DNA of 54,663 bases from Mucilaginibacter geliditolerans (GTDB lineage: Bacteria > Bacteroidota > Bacteroidia > Sphingobacteriales > Sphingobacteriaceae): the NCBI RefSeq assembly GCF_014200495.1, contig NZ_JACHBY010000016.1, positions 1 through 54,663 on the forward strand. Reading direction: 5' to 3'. The stretch's first letter is position 1; every line of letters starts with the position of its first letter. A program made the position numbers and the translations under genes. The notes below the pieces were generated by a model, which was not told the origin of the DNA, ran no database searches, and worked only from the letters and a program-made list of their open reading frames with translations. Positions 8,303 to 17,921 of the stretch are shown in pieces.

Positions 8303-8425
8303 CGGTGCGTAGGGGAATTGAACCTATTGGCTAACTGTCATATTTTTAGCACCTTACAAGCGTCAGCTTTCCGGACTCCACGAATAGCTCACTGTGCTTG
8401 AATACGTTTTAGCTGCAATTGCTAT
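8303..8425. other. Second, degenerate copy of the island-end signature
   Basis: A T-arm-like string (GGGGAATTGAACC, around 8313-8326) is followed about 80 bp later by 21 bases (8405-8425) identical to 3901-3921. Just before that, 8374-8392 resembles the left arm repeats (ACTCC.CGAAT.GCTCAC). The order and spacing mirror the left island end at 3797-3921. It may mark the end of an older or nested insertion. The core does not match tRNA-Lys exactly. Confidence 0.4.
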
Positions 8426-8673
8426 GATATAAATGTAACGATTTTTAAGTATTTTTCAAAATATTTATTTGACAGGATATTATAAGGATAAACGTCAAAC
8501 TAGGCAATTAGAAGTAGATGAGATATCGGCATTGAAAATGCAATAGTTTAGGCCCCGCTGTAAACAATTTAAAATATCTCTCCCCATTGTGAGTTGCGTG
8601 AATTTGAATCTACTTGCCTCATTATTCATTTAATTGAACGTATTTAAATTAAAAAATAAGTATTATTACTATT

Positions 8674-8922
8674 ATGAAGGACGTTCTCATTATAACTGAT
8701 GTTGAATTTTGGATAGGCGGAGCGGGACATAGAGTGCGTATAAATGAAATTATCCTATTTTTAACAAAATCATGTACTCTAACCGTGGCATATATCGGTC
8801 ACGCGGAGGCAACAGTAATTGCTGACCTAAAAAAATATTTTGGAATTTCATTCTGTTCGCTGAGTATCGTTCAAAATGGCGACATTAAGGAATATGGGAT
8901 CAGCCAATTGAGCATATTCTAA
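8674..8922 (+). pseudogene. N-terminal stub of a glycosyltransferase-like protein
   Basis: The 82-residue frame begins MKDVLIITDVEFW.GGAGHRVRINEI and LTVAYIGHAEA, the style of the first beta-strand and helix of GT-B glycosyltransferases that act on surface polysaccharides. It stops far short of the usual 350-400 residues, and no continuation is seen in any frame downstream. The last 25 codons overlap a coding-like frame on the opposite strand, so the true fragment may end near 8850. The DNA here is markedly more AT-rich than the neighbouring loci. Confidence 0.45.
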
Positions 8923-9498
8923 TACATCTTCAACAATTTTCAAACTATTTATTGTAGGGGTTCTCAAGCCAAAATCTAACAAGCTGAACTCTATCTTATC
9001 ACTTTTTAATAGCTTATTTACAATCATTTTTAGATAGTTGAAGTCAATTGGCTAGTTTCGATAAATTACTTTTGATTTTAATGATTTTGATATCGCGATC
9101 TTTCATATCTTCTTCAGATTTATCTAAATCTAAAATTGATTTTTTAATGTCACAATTGTGTTTTTTGGCGTACCTTAAAATTTTAATCCAATTAGATCCG
9201 GACTCATTTTTTTCATCAATTACCTCGACCATGTTTTCATTTTAAAAACATACCATAAACCCTCGGCATTTGTTAGGAAATCAATATTTTCTGATAATAG
9301 TAATCGATTTTTTTGGGAGAGGGTAATTGGTTTAATGTTGGTTTTTATGACCGCTTTATTAAAAATCGATTTCTCTGTTGCATTTGTATTAGTCAAAGCG
9401 ACTTGATTCAGCCCTAAATTTCCCCAATCAAGTTTGGGCATATAATCATTCTCTTTAATTCTTTTAGATAAAATACCCATATTGACAAGAAATCTCAA
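8848..9498 (-). pseudogene. Fragmented unidentified gene (three frames)
   Basis: Three coding-like minus-strand pieces follow one another in different frames: 9498 to 9220 (starts MRFLVNMGILSKRIKEND), 9232 to 9044 (starts MVEVIDEKNESGSNWIK) and 9051 to 8848 (contains LLKSDKIEFSLLDFGLRTP). They abut or overlap by a few bases, which suggests one ancestral gene broken by frameshifts, though separate small genes cannot be excluded. I do not recognise the family. Codons are AT-rich and Lys/Asn/Ile-heavy, unlike the flanking PUL and regulator genes. Confidence 0.35.
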
Positions 9499-9664
9499 CT
9501 CGTCAATACCTCGATAGTTTGGATAAGAAATAAAAAAAGACTGAGCTTAAATTATTGGTTTGCCATCGTGTATTGGTCCTTGCTTGTTTTTTCCTATGGC
9601 GATTTCTTCCATGTACAGCCTCATCCTCCACATCTTTTTTGATGTTTATATGGGTAGGGCTAAT

Positions 9665-10072
9665 TTAGTTGTCAAAGGACTGGTCTATGGTGTCGGGAGA
9701 TAAATGAATACCTCGTGCTAATTCTACGTCTGGCTGATCTTCTGCAAGGCCGGCGCCTGAGTGCATGACTTCTTCTTCCTGATTGCCGTATTTCCATCTG
9801 CACCCGCTCGGCCAGGTTACCGTTCTTCTGCGCATTGGCATACCCAATTGTGTCTTTAAGTTGCATGTCAGACTCAAATAATTTGCTTCGTTCTTGCTGT
9901 TGCGATTAGCCGCTTTTTGAGCGGCGTTTGCTTTTGCTACGGCGGTTTGGACCGCATTGCTTTTTACTTCTGTGGCTGCGCCGTTCTTGGTAGCTGTGCC
10001 ATTTTCATTGTGGAATTCCATTTTAAATGGGTTTAAAGAGTTAAAGAATTTGTTAATTTTTCCCTCCTTCAC
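9665..10072 (-). pseudogene. Unidentified gene, probably frameshifted
   Basis: The frame encodes 135 residues. Residues 1-60 (MEFHNENGTATKNG, then AVAKANAAQKAANRNSK) are Ala/Asn/Lys-rich and look coding. The middle reads better one frame over (QERSKLFESDMQLKDTIGYA then NGNLAERVQMEIRQ), and the end (EEEVMHSGAGLAEDQPDVELARG) returns to the first frame. Two compensating shifts would give a continuous protein of similar length. No family recognised. Between 9499 and 9664 there is only a 25-codon minus-strand frame (MRLYMEEIAIGKNKQG), possibly another fragment. Confidence 0.35.
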
Positions 10073-10139
10073 CCCTTTCCCCTGAAAGCTTTTTTTTTAA
10101 AGCTATAGCTGAAACACCATTTATTAAAAGATTATATGT

Positions 10140-10400
10140 GGGGAAAGGCAAGGGCAGGACTTCCGGATGGGCGGACAGCATTTCCGGGTTAAGCGGAGCG
10201 TACTGTGAAATTCGGGCAGCGGGCGGGCATACGGCAGGCCTACGCTTGCACCCGGCGAGGAAACCGGGTGAGGAATGCAGCGAAGAGAAATGACGAACCG
10301 GGCTTAGGCACAAGGCCGCATTGGGGGGTGGCGCGGCATCCTGCGGAGCAATTATTGGGGTTGGCCATAAGGTGCAGGCTGGAAGGGATAAGAGGGTAAA
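10140..10400. other. GC-rich structured segment without a gene
   Basis: About 260 bp are strikingly GC- and purine-rich compared with the AT-rich DNA on both sides. A perfect hairpin CACCCGG/CCGGGTG (10249-10255 and 10264-10270) lies inside. Short frames cross it on both strands but look like by-products of composition. It could be a non-coding RNA, a remnant of a plasmid or ICE transfer region, or foreign DNA. No relaxase or tra gene is nearby. The stretch 10400-10710 shows nothing recognisable. Confidence 0.3.
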
Positions 10401-10711
10401 ATTTTGCTGTCATAATATGACAAACTTCAGCCTACATTTTCAAAACGCAGCATTATCCCTGGGACATTTTTCTTCTTTTCCCTTCACTGAAAAAAGTTGC
10501 CACCATTCACTACCCGTGGCAGTCCTAACTTTCAGAAAATCGAATCATTAAGGGAGTTTGTTCCGCTATTCCATTGACTTTAAGACCAATCATGACTATC
10601 ATTTCTCCAATAAGGGATCGAAAAAAGTTTTTATTACTTGCTTCTGGTAGGTGTCCTTTAATGAAAGAACTCCCGCATGTTGTAAAGTCGTTCTTGTAAA
10701 TCTAAATGCTA

Positions 10712-10741
10712 TTTGGTATTGTAAAATAAATGTTACTTTTA
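10712..10741 (+). promoter_or_regulatory. Possible promoter of the PUL 1 sigma factor gene
   Basis: TTTG at 10712-10715 is followed after 18 bases by TACTTTTA (10734-10741), near the Bacteroidota TTTG/TAnnTTTG pattern but with TA instead of TG at the end. The sigma factor ATG is about 60 bp downstream. Confidence 0.35.
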
Positions 10742-10799
10742 CTTCTATAACCAGTTATAGAGCACTTTAAGCTTTATCTACTTTTAACCTGATTAAGAG

Positions 10800-11408
10800 A
10801 TGAAAAAAAGTTTACATGAAGATTATTCTTTGTGGAAATGCTTTATCCACGGTGATGATGATGCATTTGCGTCTATCTATTCGGGGTACATTGATGTTTT
10901 GTATGCATACGGTAAAAGGCACCTTGATGATGAGGATCTTATTCAGGATTGCATACAGGACATGTTCATCGACCTTTGCCAATACAGGGCTAGACTCTCT
11001 CCGGATGTTAATATTAAGTTTTATCTGTTTAGTGTGCTAAAACACCGGATAAACCGCTGCCAAAAAAACATTAAGGTAATTGAGCAGGAAAGCTCATCAT
11101 ATGATTATCAAAGTTCAGGGACTTTTAACTTATGCTTCAGTGCAGAAGAGTCGCTGATACGGGCTGAAGAAACCACCGAATGCCTCAAACCGCTGATCCA
11201 GGAAATGAACCTGTTACCCTCCAGGCAAAAAGAGGTACTTTACCTCAGATTTAACGCCGAACTGGAATATGAGGAAATTGCAGCATTGATGAAAATATCT
11301 GTTTCTTCCTGCCGTACAATGCTATTCCGCGCCGTTAAACAATTGCGGAAAAGGTTAGAAAATTCCCCGGCAAAAAACCTCCTTATGCTGCTGCACATAA
11401 TAATTTGA
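10800..11408 (+). CDS. ECF RNA polymerase sigma factor (FecI-like)
   Basis: The 202-residue protein has sigma-70 region 2 at about 20-90 (DDDAFASIYSGYIDVLYAYGKRHL, then DLIQDCIQDMFIDL) and region 4 at about 135-190 (LLPSRQKEVLYLRFNAELEYEEIAALMKIS). It stands 64 bp upstream of a FecR-type anti-sigma gene, followed by a SusC with an STN signalling domain. That is the standard trans-envelope sigma/anti-sigma arrangement: substrate binding at SusC should release this sigma factor to transcribe the PUL. The ATG at 10800 is the only start that keeps the N-terminal helix. Confidence 0.92.
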   Translation: MKKSLHEDYSLWKCFIHGDDDAFASIYSGYIDVLYAYGKRHLDDEDLIQDCIQDMFIDLCQYRARLSPDVNIKFYLFSVLKHRINRCQKNIKVIEQESSSYDYQSSGTFNLCFSAEESLIRAEETTECLKPLIQEMNLLPSRQKEVLYLRFNAELEYEEIAALMKISVSSCRTMLFRAVKQLRKRLENSPAKNLLMLLHIII

Positions 11409-11472
11409 TTTTTTTTTAATACTTCGTCTATATTCTACTTTTTTTTTACTCTGTATATAAAAGGGCGTTATT

Positions 11473-12642
11473 ATGGATGAAGGCAAAAAAATAAAAGCAG
11501 AAGATATTTTAAGTTCTACTGATCATTTGAAAGACGACTCATCCGCTTCATATGAACAGAAGCAATTAGCTAAAAATATCAAAAATATCATTTCGGCAAC
11601 TGGAAATGAAACCTTGGGCCCGGAAAGAAAAGAAAGGATATGGAATCATATTCTCACTCATTCACCACATTCCGAACCTTCCAAACAAAACACAAAGGCC
11701 CTTAATTTGCGCCGCTGGGCCGCTGTTGCTGCATCTGTTTTATTAATCGTTTCCATAGGCTTGTATCTACGCGGACATTATTCAACCATCACCGGTCGGC
11801 AGTTAGCAAACCGTCTGGTCAAGCCCTATAAAAATGATGTGCTGCCTGGCGGGAACAAAGCCGTGTTGACTTTGGCCAATGGTTCCAGGATCATATTAGA
11901 CAGTGCCAAAAACGGATTATTGACCAGCCAGGGCGAAACGAAAATTAGTAAAACGTCCAAAGGACAGATCGCATATCACCAGAACTTAGCCTCATCCGCA
12001 CCTGCACAAATGAACAGTATCAAAACACCCCGTGGTGGTCAATATGAAATCATTTTGCCCGACGGCACTAAAGCCTGGCTTAATGCTGCATCTTCCCTGC
12101 ATTTTCCTACAGCATTTACTGGTAACGAAAGACATGTGCAGATGACCGGTGAGGTTTACTTCGAGGTTGCAAAAAATAAACACATACCTTTCAAAGTGAA
12201 TGTTAATGGTACTGTAGTAGAGGTATTAGGAACTCATTTTGACATTAAAGCTTATGATGACGAGAAAGAAATGAAAACTACTCTTTTGGAGGGATCTGTT
12301 AAGGTCAGCAAAAATGCGACCCTTGTATTCCTGGTGCCAGGGCAACAGGCTTTGGTCAATAATACGTCCGGTGAGATCAATGTACAACAAGCGAATATAG
12401 ATGCTGTAATGGGCTGGCAAAAAGGCATATTCATTTTTAAAGGAGAAAATATCCAAAGCATCATGAGGGACGTTTCCCGATGGTATGATGTGGATATTGC
12501 CTATGAAGGTGATTTTACCAACCAGGTTTTCTCAGGGAGGATATCCCGTTTTAAAAATATTTCCGACGTATTGAACTTATTGGAATTAACAGAGGACGTC
12601 CACTTTAAAATTGAAGAAAGGAGGGTCTCCGTTATGCCTTAG
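11473..12642 (+). CDS. FecR-family anti-sigma factor
   Basis: The 389-residue protein has a cytoplasmic N-terminus (about 1-75) that should hold the sigma factor and one membrane helix (about 77-98, WAAVAASVLLIVSIGLYLRG). The periplasmic FecR domain follows (about 180-275: TPRGGQYEIILPDGTKAWLN, then VQMTGEVYFEVAKN and FKVNVNGTVVEVLGTHFDIKAY). A C-terminal DUF4974-like domain (about 315-385, MRDVSRWYDVDIAYEG) is expected to contact the STN domain of SusC. It sits between the sigma factor and SusC genes on the same strand. Confidence 0.93.
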   Translation: MDEGKKIKAEDILSSTDHLKDDSSASYEQKQLAKNIKNIISATGNETLGPERKERIWNHILTHSPHSEPSKQNTKALNLRRWAAVAASVLLIVSIGLYLRGHYSTITGRQLANRLVKPYKNDVLPGGNKAVLTLANGSRIILDSAKNGLLTSQGETKISKTSKGQIAYHQNLASSAPAQMNSIKTPRGGQYEIILPDGTKAWLNAASSLHFPTAFTGNERHVQMTGEVYFEVAKNKHIPFKVNVNGTVVEVLGTHFDIKAYDDEKEMKTTLLEGSVKVSKNATLVFLVPGQQALVNNTSGEINVQQANIDAVMGWQKGIFIFKGENIQSIMRDVSRWYDVDIAYEGDFTNQVFSGRISRFKNISDVLNLLELTEDVHFKIEERRVSVMP

Positions 12643-12677
12643 AATTATACTTAAAGTTTGGTGACCAAAAAAGAAAA

Positions 12678-12706
12678 AACCAGGAGCGATTGAGACGCCC
12701 CCGGTT
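12678..12706 (+). terminator. Imperfect GC-rich hairpin between anti-sigma and SusC genes
   Basis: AACCAGGAGCG (12678-12688) pairs with CGCCCCCGGTT (12696-12706) except at two positions. There is no T-run. Such hairpins in the FecR-SusC gap may separate low-level regulator transcription from the strongly induced PUL message. That role is inference. Confidence 0.35.
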
Positions 12707-12777
12707 CGTGTCCGAGGCATCAAATTCACTATCAGCTTGCAACCAATATAAATTATTCACCTAAAACATTCAAAGAT

Positions 12778-15700
12778 ATGAAAATTAATGCTCCGTTAGG
12801 AAGCATGCATAAGACCTGCATTTCAAAAATCTTTTTGGTAATGAAATTAACGCTTTTCTTTTTAATAGCAGTCTTATTACATGTTCATGCCAGTACTTAT
12901 GGCCAAAAAATCAATTTAAAGCTCAGCAATGCCCCCTTAGAAAAAGTATTTGACGAAATTACTATTCAAACAGGATATAATTTCTTATACAACGATAATC
13001 TTTTAAAAAAAACCCATCCTATCAACCTTACTTTTAACAATGCCCCCTTAAATGAGGTATTGGACAAATGTATGGCGGATCAACCAATCGCCTATACCAT
13101 CAGTCAGAATACCATCGTGATCAAGAGGCGCACGGATATCAAAAAGACGGTCGCACTGATCGATATATCCGGAAGGGTGGTTGATAAACAAGGACGGCCC
13201 TTAGCAGGCGTGTCGGTGAAATTAAAAGGAACCTCGCAAGGAGGTGGTACCGATCCGAACGGCAATTTTACAATCAAGGCCATTGACCGGAACAGCGTGC
13301 TTGTGTTTTCTTTTATCGGTTTCATTTCACAAGAAGTGATGATCGGCGACAAAACTGTAATCAATATTACTATGCTGGAGGAACCCAAATCATTGAGCGA
13401 AGTAGTTGTGATCGGCTATGGTACGCAATCCAGGGCGACCATTACATCCGCCATTTCTACCGTGGATGGCAAAAATATTGGTAATCAGCCAGTAGGAACG
13501 CCCCAGGAAGCATTGGCGGGCCTGGCTCCGGGGGTGCAGGTGCAGAGCGACCAGGGGGCCAAACCAGGTGCTTCCCCTACCGTACGCGTCCGTGGTGTTA
13601 CCTCATTAAGTTCTTCCACCGATCCCTTATATGTAGTAGATGGTTATCCACTCGAGTCTTCCGCTGATTTCACACTGATCAATCCGGGGGATATTGCATC
13701 CATTGATATATTAAAAGATGCTGCTGCTGCTTCGATTTACGGCTCAAGAGCGGCCAATGGCGTCATCATTGTAACGACCAAGCGCGGAAAGACCGGAAAA
13801 ACGGTGTTTTCATTTTCTACTTATACCGGTCTTCAGAAAGTAACCGGTCTGATTTCTGTACTTGACCGTGACCAGTTCATTTCTTATGCGAAAGATGTCG
13901 CCCGGATCAGGAATCAAACCTATCCTACTAATTTTGATGCCAGCCCTGGTAGTTTACCCGATGTGAACTGGCAGGAACAACTCTTTAGAACGGCGCCGAT
14001 AACAGACGTGGAGTTCAACGCTTCAGGCGGAAATGAAAAAGTCAGGTTCAATGCTTCTGCCGGCTATTTCAACCAGGAAGGCGTAATGATCGGTACGTCC
14101 TATAACCGCACTACGATCAGGATGAATTTAGATGCCGATATTGTTAAAAATGTAAAATTAGGTTTCTCTGTATCACCATCGTACTCGGAGCAATATCGTG
14201 AACCTGCTTCCGGGCAGTTCAATGGGTCCAACGGTGCTGATCAGTTGGTGGGTGTACCAGGCCTTATAGGGAATTACACGCTCTACAGCCCGTTAAATCA
14301 GGCTTTGACCATGCCCCCTGTGGTGCCGGTTTACCGGGCCAATGGCGATTTTGCTGAGGTTACGGACGCGAATTTGCAATATACGCTGCCTAATTCTACG
14401 GCCTTTTACTTTCCGACCAGTTACCTGAACCCATTGAATATCGTCAGTCAGGCCATCAACCGTGACCGGGCTTTTCGGACAATCAGCAATGCCTTTTTAA
14501 CCTATACCCCTGTCGACGGTTTAACGCTGAAAACCTATTTGGGTGGCACCCTCGAAAACGAATTGGTACATGCTTATATACCTGCTACTATGGCTTCTGC
14601 ACAAGCACCAAACGCCTCATTCTCAAATCCTTCTCTTGCCGGTATTTATGCTTCTGATAATGCGCGTAATAGTTTTGACTGGGTTTGGGAAAACACCGCA
14701 ACGTACGACCGCACCATCGGCGACCATCATTTTAATCTCCTGGGCTTATTTTCTGCACAGAAGTATAATTCGCAGACCAATTATACAGCAGGCGTGCCCG
14801 GAACATTTGTGACCACTGCTGTACAAAGTCCCTTAGCTTCGCCCAATACGCTGGGTACCGAAACCTTCGATGCCAGTGATTTTGTATCATATGCGGCCAG
14901 GCTTACTTACGATTTCAAAAAGAGATATTTGTTTACGGCTGCCGTAAGAGAGGATGGGTCGTCGCGGTTTGGCCCCAATAACCGCTACGCTGTTTTTCCG
15001 TCTTTTTCGGCTGGTTGGCGCCTGAGTGAGGAGCAGTTCGCTAAACCCATCTTAAAGGACTTGGACATCAGTGAGCTTAAACTTCGCGGAAGCTTTGGTA
15101 AAACCGGGAATGCCGATATTGGAAGCTTTACCTATCTTAATTCCATTGCGTTTAACCACAATTATGCTTCAGGGAGTACGCGACTTTTTGGCACACAGCA
15201 AACCGGGTTTGCCAACCCGGACCTGACCTGGGAAAAGAATACAGAAACGGATTTGGGTATCGATTTGGGCCTGCTTGATAATAGAATTTATTTTACCGCT
15301 GATTATTTCGACCGTACCACTGACGGCATGCTGCTTAACAAGGCATTGCCGTTAATTGTTGGCTACGCAACCTCTTACCAGGCAAATTTAGGCAGCTTGC
15401 AAAACAAGGGCTTAGACTTTGGAGCAAATACCAATTTTTCAATCGGTGCGGTGCATTGGACAGTGAATGCTAACCTGTCCACCTACCGCACTAAAGTACT
15501 TAGTCTGGGTGGGCCATCTTCTTTGCCCGCTGTGCCTGCTGTTTTCGGCTGGAACAATGCTTACCAGGTTAAAGTTGGACAACCCCTTGGGGTTATGTAC
15601 GGCTATACCGTAGAGGGCGTATTTAAAAACGCAACCGATTTGGCAGATCACGCGCAGGTTACAGGAGGCAATCACATAGGCGACTGGATAATCAAGGACC

Positions 15701-16269
15701 AGAACGGTGATGGAAAGATCGATGCTAACGATATTACGCCATTAGGGCATGGCCTGCCTGATTTCACCTATGGCCTGACCAATAGTTTTCAATATAAGAG
15801 TTTTGATTTAAGTATTCTGATACAGGGTGTCCAGGGTGTAAATACAATAAATGGTAATTTAAGACAGCTTTACGGCGGCAACGGTAACCTGAATACAACT
15901 ACCAAATACTATCAAAACTATTTTGACCCTGCCCAACCTAATCGTAACGTAGAGTTTCCACTGCCTGGTAACAGCAGCAGTATTAGCACCGCAAATGCAC
16001 TTACCAATGTGGATGTAGAAAATGGTTCTTATTTGCGGGTACGGAATATTACTTTAGGCTACCGTTTTAGCGATGCGTTTGCGAAAAAAATATCGCTTAA
16101 AACGCTTCGGCTTTACGCCACGGCCCAAAATCCCTTCCTGATCACCAAATACAGCGGCTACAACCCCGAAACCAGTGTGAATGGCGCAGACCCAACCACA
16201 CCTGGTGTAGACCAGGGGACTTATCCAATCGCACGGACATTCATTTTCGGAGTAAACGTCGGATTTTAA
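12778..16269 (+). CDS. SusC/RagA-type TonB-dependent receptor with STN domain (PUL 1)
   Basis: This 1163-residue outer-membrane importer starts with a long signal region (to about 43). An STN signalling domain follows (about 45-118, PLEKVFDEITIQTGYNFLY, then LNEVLDKCM). Next come a carboxypeptidase-D-like regulatory domain (about 130-205, GRVVDKQGRPLAGVSV) and the TonB plug (about 215-340, ending YGSRAANGVIIVTTKRG). The rest is the 22-strand barrel with a C-terminal aromatic strand (FIFGVNVGF). The STN domain matches the FecI/FecR pair upstream. SusD follows after 18 bp, so the two are made together. Confidence 0.96.
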   Translation: MKINAPLGSMHKTCISKIFLVMKLTLFFLIAVLLHVHASTYGQKINLKLSNAPLEKVFDEITIQTGYNFLYNDNLLKKTHPINLTFNNAPLNEVLDKCMADQPIAYTISQNTIVIKRRTDIKKTVALIDISGRVVDKQGRPLAGVSVKLKGTSQGGGTDPNGNFTIKAIDRNSVLVFSFIGFISQEVMIGDKTVINITMLEEPKSLSEVVVIGYGTQSRATITSAISTVDGKNIGNQPVGTPQEALAGLAPGVQVQSDQGAKPGASPTVRVRGVTSLSSSTDPLYVVDGYPLESSADFTLINPGDIASIDILKDAAAASIYGSRAANGVIIVTTKRGKTGKTVFSFSTYTGLQKVTGLISVLDRDQFISYAKDVARIRNQTYPTNFDASPGSLPDVNWQEQLFRTAPITDVEFNASGGNEKVRFNASAGYFNQEGVMIGTSYNRTTIRMNLDADIVKNVKLGFSVSPSYSEQYREPASGQFNGSNGADQLVGVPGLIGNYTLYSPLNQALTMPPVVPVYRANGDFAEVTDANLQYTLPNSTAFYFPTSYLNPLNIVSQAINRDRAFRTISNAFLTYTPVDGLTLKTYLGGTLENELVHAYIPATMASAQAPNASFSNPSLAGIYASDNARNSFDWVWENTATYDRTIGDHHFNLLGLFSAQKYNSQTNYTAGVPGTFVTTAVQSPLASPNTLGTETFDASDFVSYAARLTYDFKKRYLFTAAVREDGSSRFGPNNRYAVFPSFSAGWRLSEEQFAKPILKDLDISELKLRGSFGKTGNADIGSFTYLNSIAFNHNYASGSTRLFGTQQTGFANPDLTWEKNTETDLGIDLGLLDNRIYFTADYFDRTTDGMLLNKALPLIVGYATSYQANLGSLQNKGLDFGANTNFSIGAVHWTVNANLSTYRTKVLSLGGPSSLPAVPAVFGWNNAYQVKVGQPLGVMYGYTVEGVFKNATDLADHAQVTGGNHIGDWIIKDQNGDGKIDANDITPLGHGLPDFTYGLTNSFQYKSFDLSILIQGVQGVNTINGNLRQLYGGNGNLNTTTKYYQNYFDPAQPNRNVEFPLPGNSSSISTANALTNVDVENGSYLRVRNITLGYRFSDAFAKKISLKTLRLYATAQNPFLITKYSGYNPETSVNGADPTTPGVDQGTYPIARTFIFGVNVGF

Positions 16270-16287
16270 CAATTAATCAGATTCAAC

Positions 16288-17724
16288 ATGAAAAATATTA
16301 AACTTAAAACGGGGCTGCTGACATTCATGGCATTGCTTTTTTCAGCTTCATCCTGTAAAAAATCGTTTGTTAACCTCACCCCTCAGGGCGTAGTGCCTGT
16401 TTCAAGCTCTTATGCCACCGAAGTAGACATTAAAAGCGCCTTAAACGGCATTTACAGCAGTTTGCGCCCCATTTATAATTCCCAATGGGCATTTTCGGAA
16501 CTGCCATCAGACAATACACAAACTTCCGGTGAAAGTGAGTCACAATGGGGCGAGGAAGACAAGTTTACCTGGACACCCGCTTCGACTAATATCCAGAGTG
16601 CCTGGTCTCGTTTTTATAGCACTATTTCCTATTGCAACTTGTTGCTCGACCATATAGGCCCTGTGCCTATGGCACAAACCGACAAGGATAGTTTTACCGG
16701 TCAGGCCGAATTCGTCAGAGCGCTGATGTATTTTAATCTTGTTCGTATGTTTGGCGGGGTGCCTTTAGTGCTAACAGAAATTACCTCCGAAAGCCAGGCT
16801 AATAGTTATAACAGGGCGGCGGCAAGTGCTGTTTACGTGCAGATAGAAGCTGACCTGATGGATGCCGCATCAAAACTACCGGCATCTTATACCGGTAGTA
16901 ATATCGGCGAGGCCACTTCGGTTGCCGCCAAAGCTTTACTTGGAAAAGTTTACCTGTTTGAAGACAAGTTTCCACAGGCAGAAAGCTTACTGGCAGGAAT
17001 CACCCCATTGGCACCAACTCCACTTATCCCCTACGGCCAGGCATTTGGTGTCGGACACGATAATAATACCGAAATTGTATTTTCAATCCAATACCTCACG
17101 GGCGGATATGGTGAAGGGAACTCCTTCGCTGCGAGCTTTGTGCCGCAGGCCGCTGGTACTACGATCACCGGTGTGAGCGGAGGAAGTTTCAATCTCGGCA
17201 CTCCGGACTTATATAATACTTTTGAGCCGGGCGACCTGCGCAGGGATATATCCATCGGCATATTTAATTCGGGCACATATATCTATTATTATGCCAAAAA
17301 ATTTGTCTATCAGGGGGTACCGGCAGGAAATGAAGGGGATAATGATTGGCCGGTCATACGCTGGGGCGACGTGTTACTGATGTATGCCGAGGCTGCAAAC
17401 GAAGACGGCAATACTGGTAATGCACTCAATGCACTTAATTTGGTAAGAAATAGGGCCGGGCTTGCACCTGACCTCGGACTTAACCAGACCGACGCGCGTA
17501 CGGCTATTCAGCACGAACGCCGTGTAGAACTTTGCTTTGAAGGAGAGCGATGGTTCGACCTAATCCGTTGGAACGAATACACGCAAGTAATGCAAAATTA
17601 TAAAAACACCTACATCCCGCCAAGCGGTGCATTTGCCAATATTGTTCCAACAATAAAGCTGTTTCCAATTCCATCAAGTCAAATTACCTTAAATCCGAAT
17701 TTAGCTCAAAATCCGGGTTATTAA
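16288..17724 (+). CDS. SusD/RagB-type surface glycan-binding lipoprotein (PUL 1)
   Basis: The protein has 478 residues. A lipobox (SASSC, Cys at about 23) anchors it on the outer membrane. The SusD fold is visible from an N-terminal TPR-like part (about 90-170, including AEFVRALMYFNLVRMFGGVPLVL) to the C-terminal signature ALNLVRNRAGL, HERRVELCFEGERWFDLIRW and the closing LNPNLAQNPGY. It should cap the adjacent SusC barrel and bind the incoming oligosaccharide. A strong intrinsic terminator follows 13 bp after the stop codon, so downstream enzymes may be transcribed at a lower level or from separate promoters. Confidence 0.96.
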   Translation: MKNIKLKTGLLTFMALLFSASSCKKSFVNLTPQGVVPVSSSYATEVDIKSALNGIYSSLRPIYNSQWAFSELPSDNTQTSGESESQWGEEDKFTWTPASTNIQSAWSRFYSTISYCNLLLDHIGPVPMAQTDKDSFTGQAEFVRALMYFNLVRMFGGVPLVLTEITSESQANSYNRAAASAVYVQIEADLMDAASKLPASYTGSNIGEATSVAAKALLGKVYLFEDKFPQAESLLAGITPLAPTPLIPYGQAFGVGHDNNTEIVFSIQYLTGGYGEGNSFAASFVPQAAGTTITGVSGGSFNLGTPDLYNTFEPGDLRRDISIGIFNSGTYIYYYAKKFVYQGVPAGNEGDNDWPVIRWGDVLLMYAEAANEDGNTGNALNALNLVRNRAGLAPDLGLNQTDARTAIQHERRVELCFEGERWFDLIRWNEYTQVMQNYKNTYIPPSGAFANIVPTIKLFPIPSSQITLNPNLAQNPGY

Positions 17725-17737
17725 CAGTATCTTATAT

Positions 17738-17771
17738 CCTGCCGGATGATCATTCTCCGGCAGGTTTTATT
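17738..17771 (+). terminator. Intrinsic terminator after PUL 1 susD
   Basis: CCTGCCGGA (17738-17746) and TCCGGCAGG (17756-17764) form a perfect 9-bp GC-rich stem with a 9-nt loop, followed by TTTTATT. It is placed 13 bp beyond the SusD stop. Confidence 0.85.
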
Positions 17772-17921
17772 ACACAAAAATGATCACCTATGCAGCGCGT
17801 CTTATAGGCAATATCTTTATATTACCATTATCAACCTACTCAGCAGTTTTTGGCGCAGGTTGCTTAGCAAGATTTGTTGTTAAAATAAATACTCAACAGA
17901 ACAGTGAACTACATCCAAACC

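Noticed and set aside
10053..10313. 86-residue minus-strand frame and plus-strand frames across the GC-rich segment
   Set aside because: Pro/Cys-rich translations typical of random GC-rich DNA; no start context or homology recognised.
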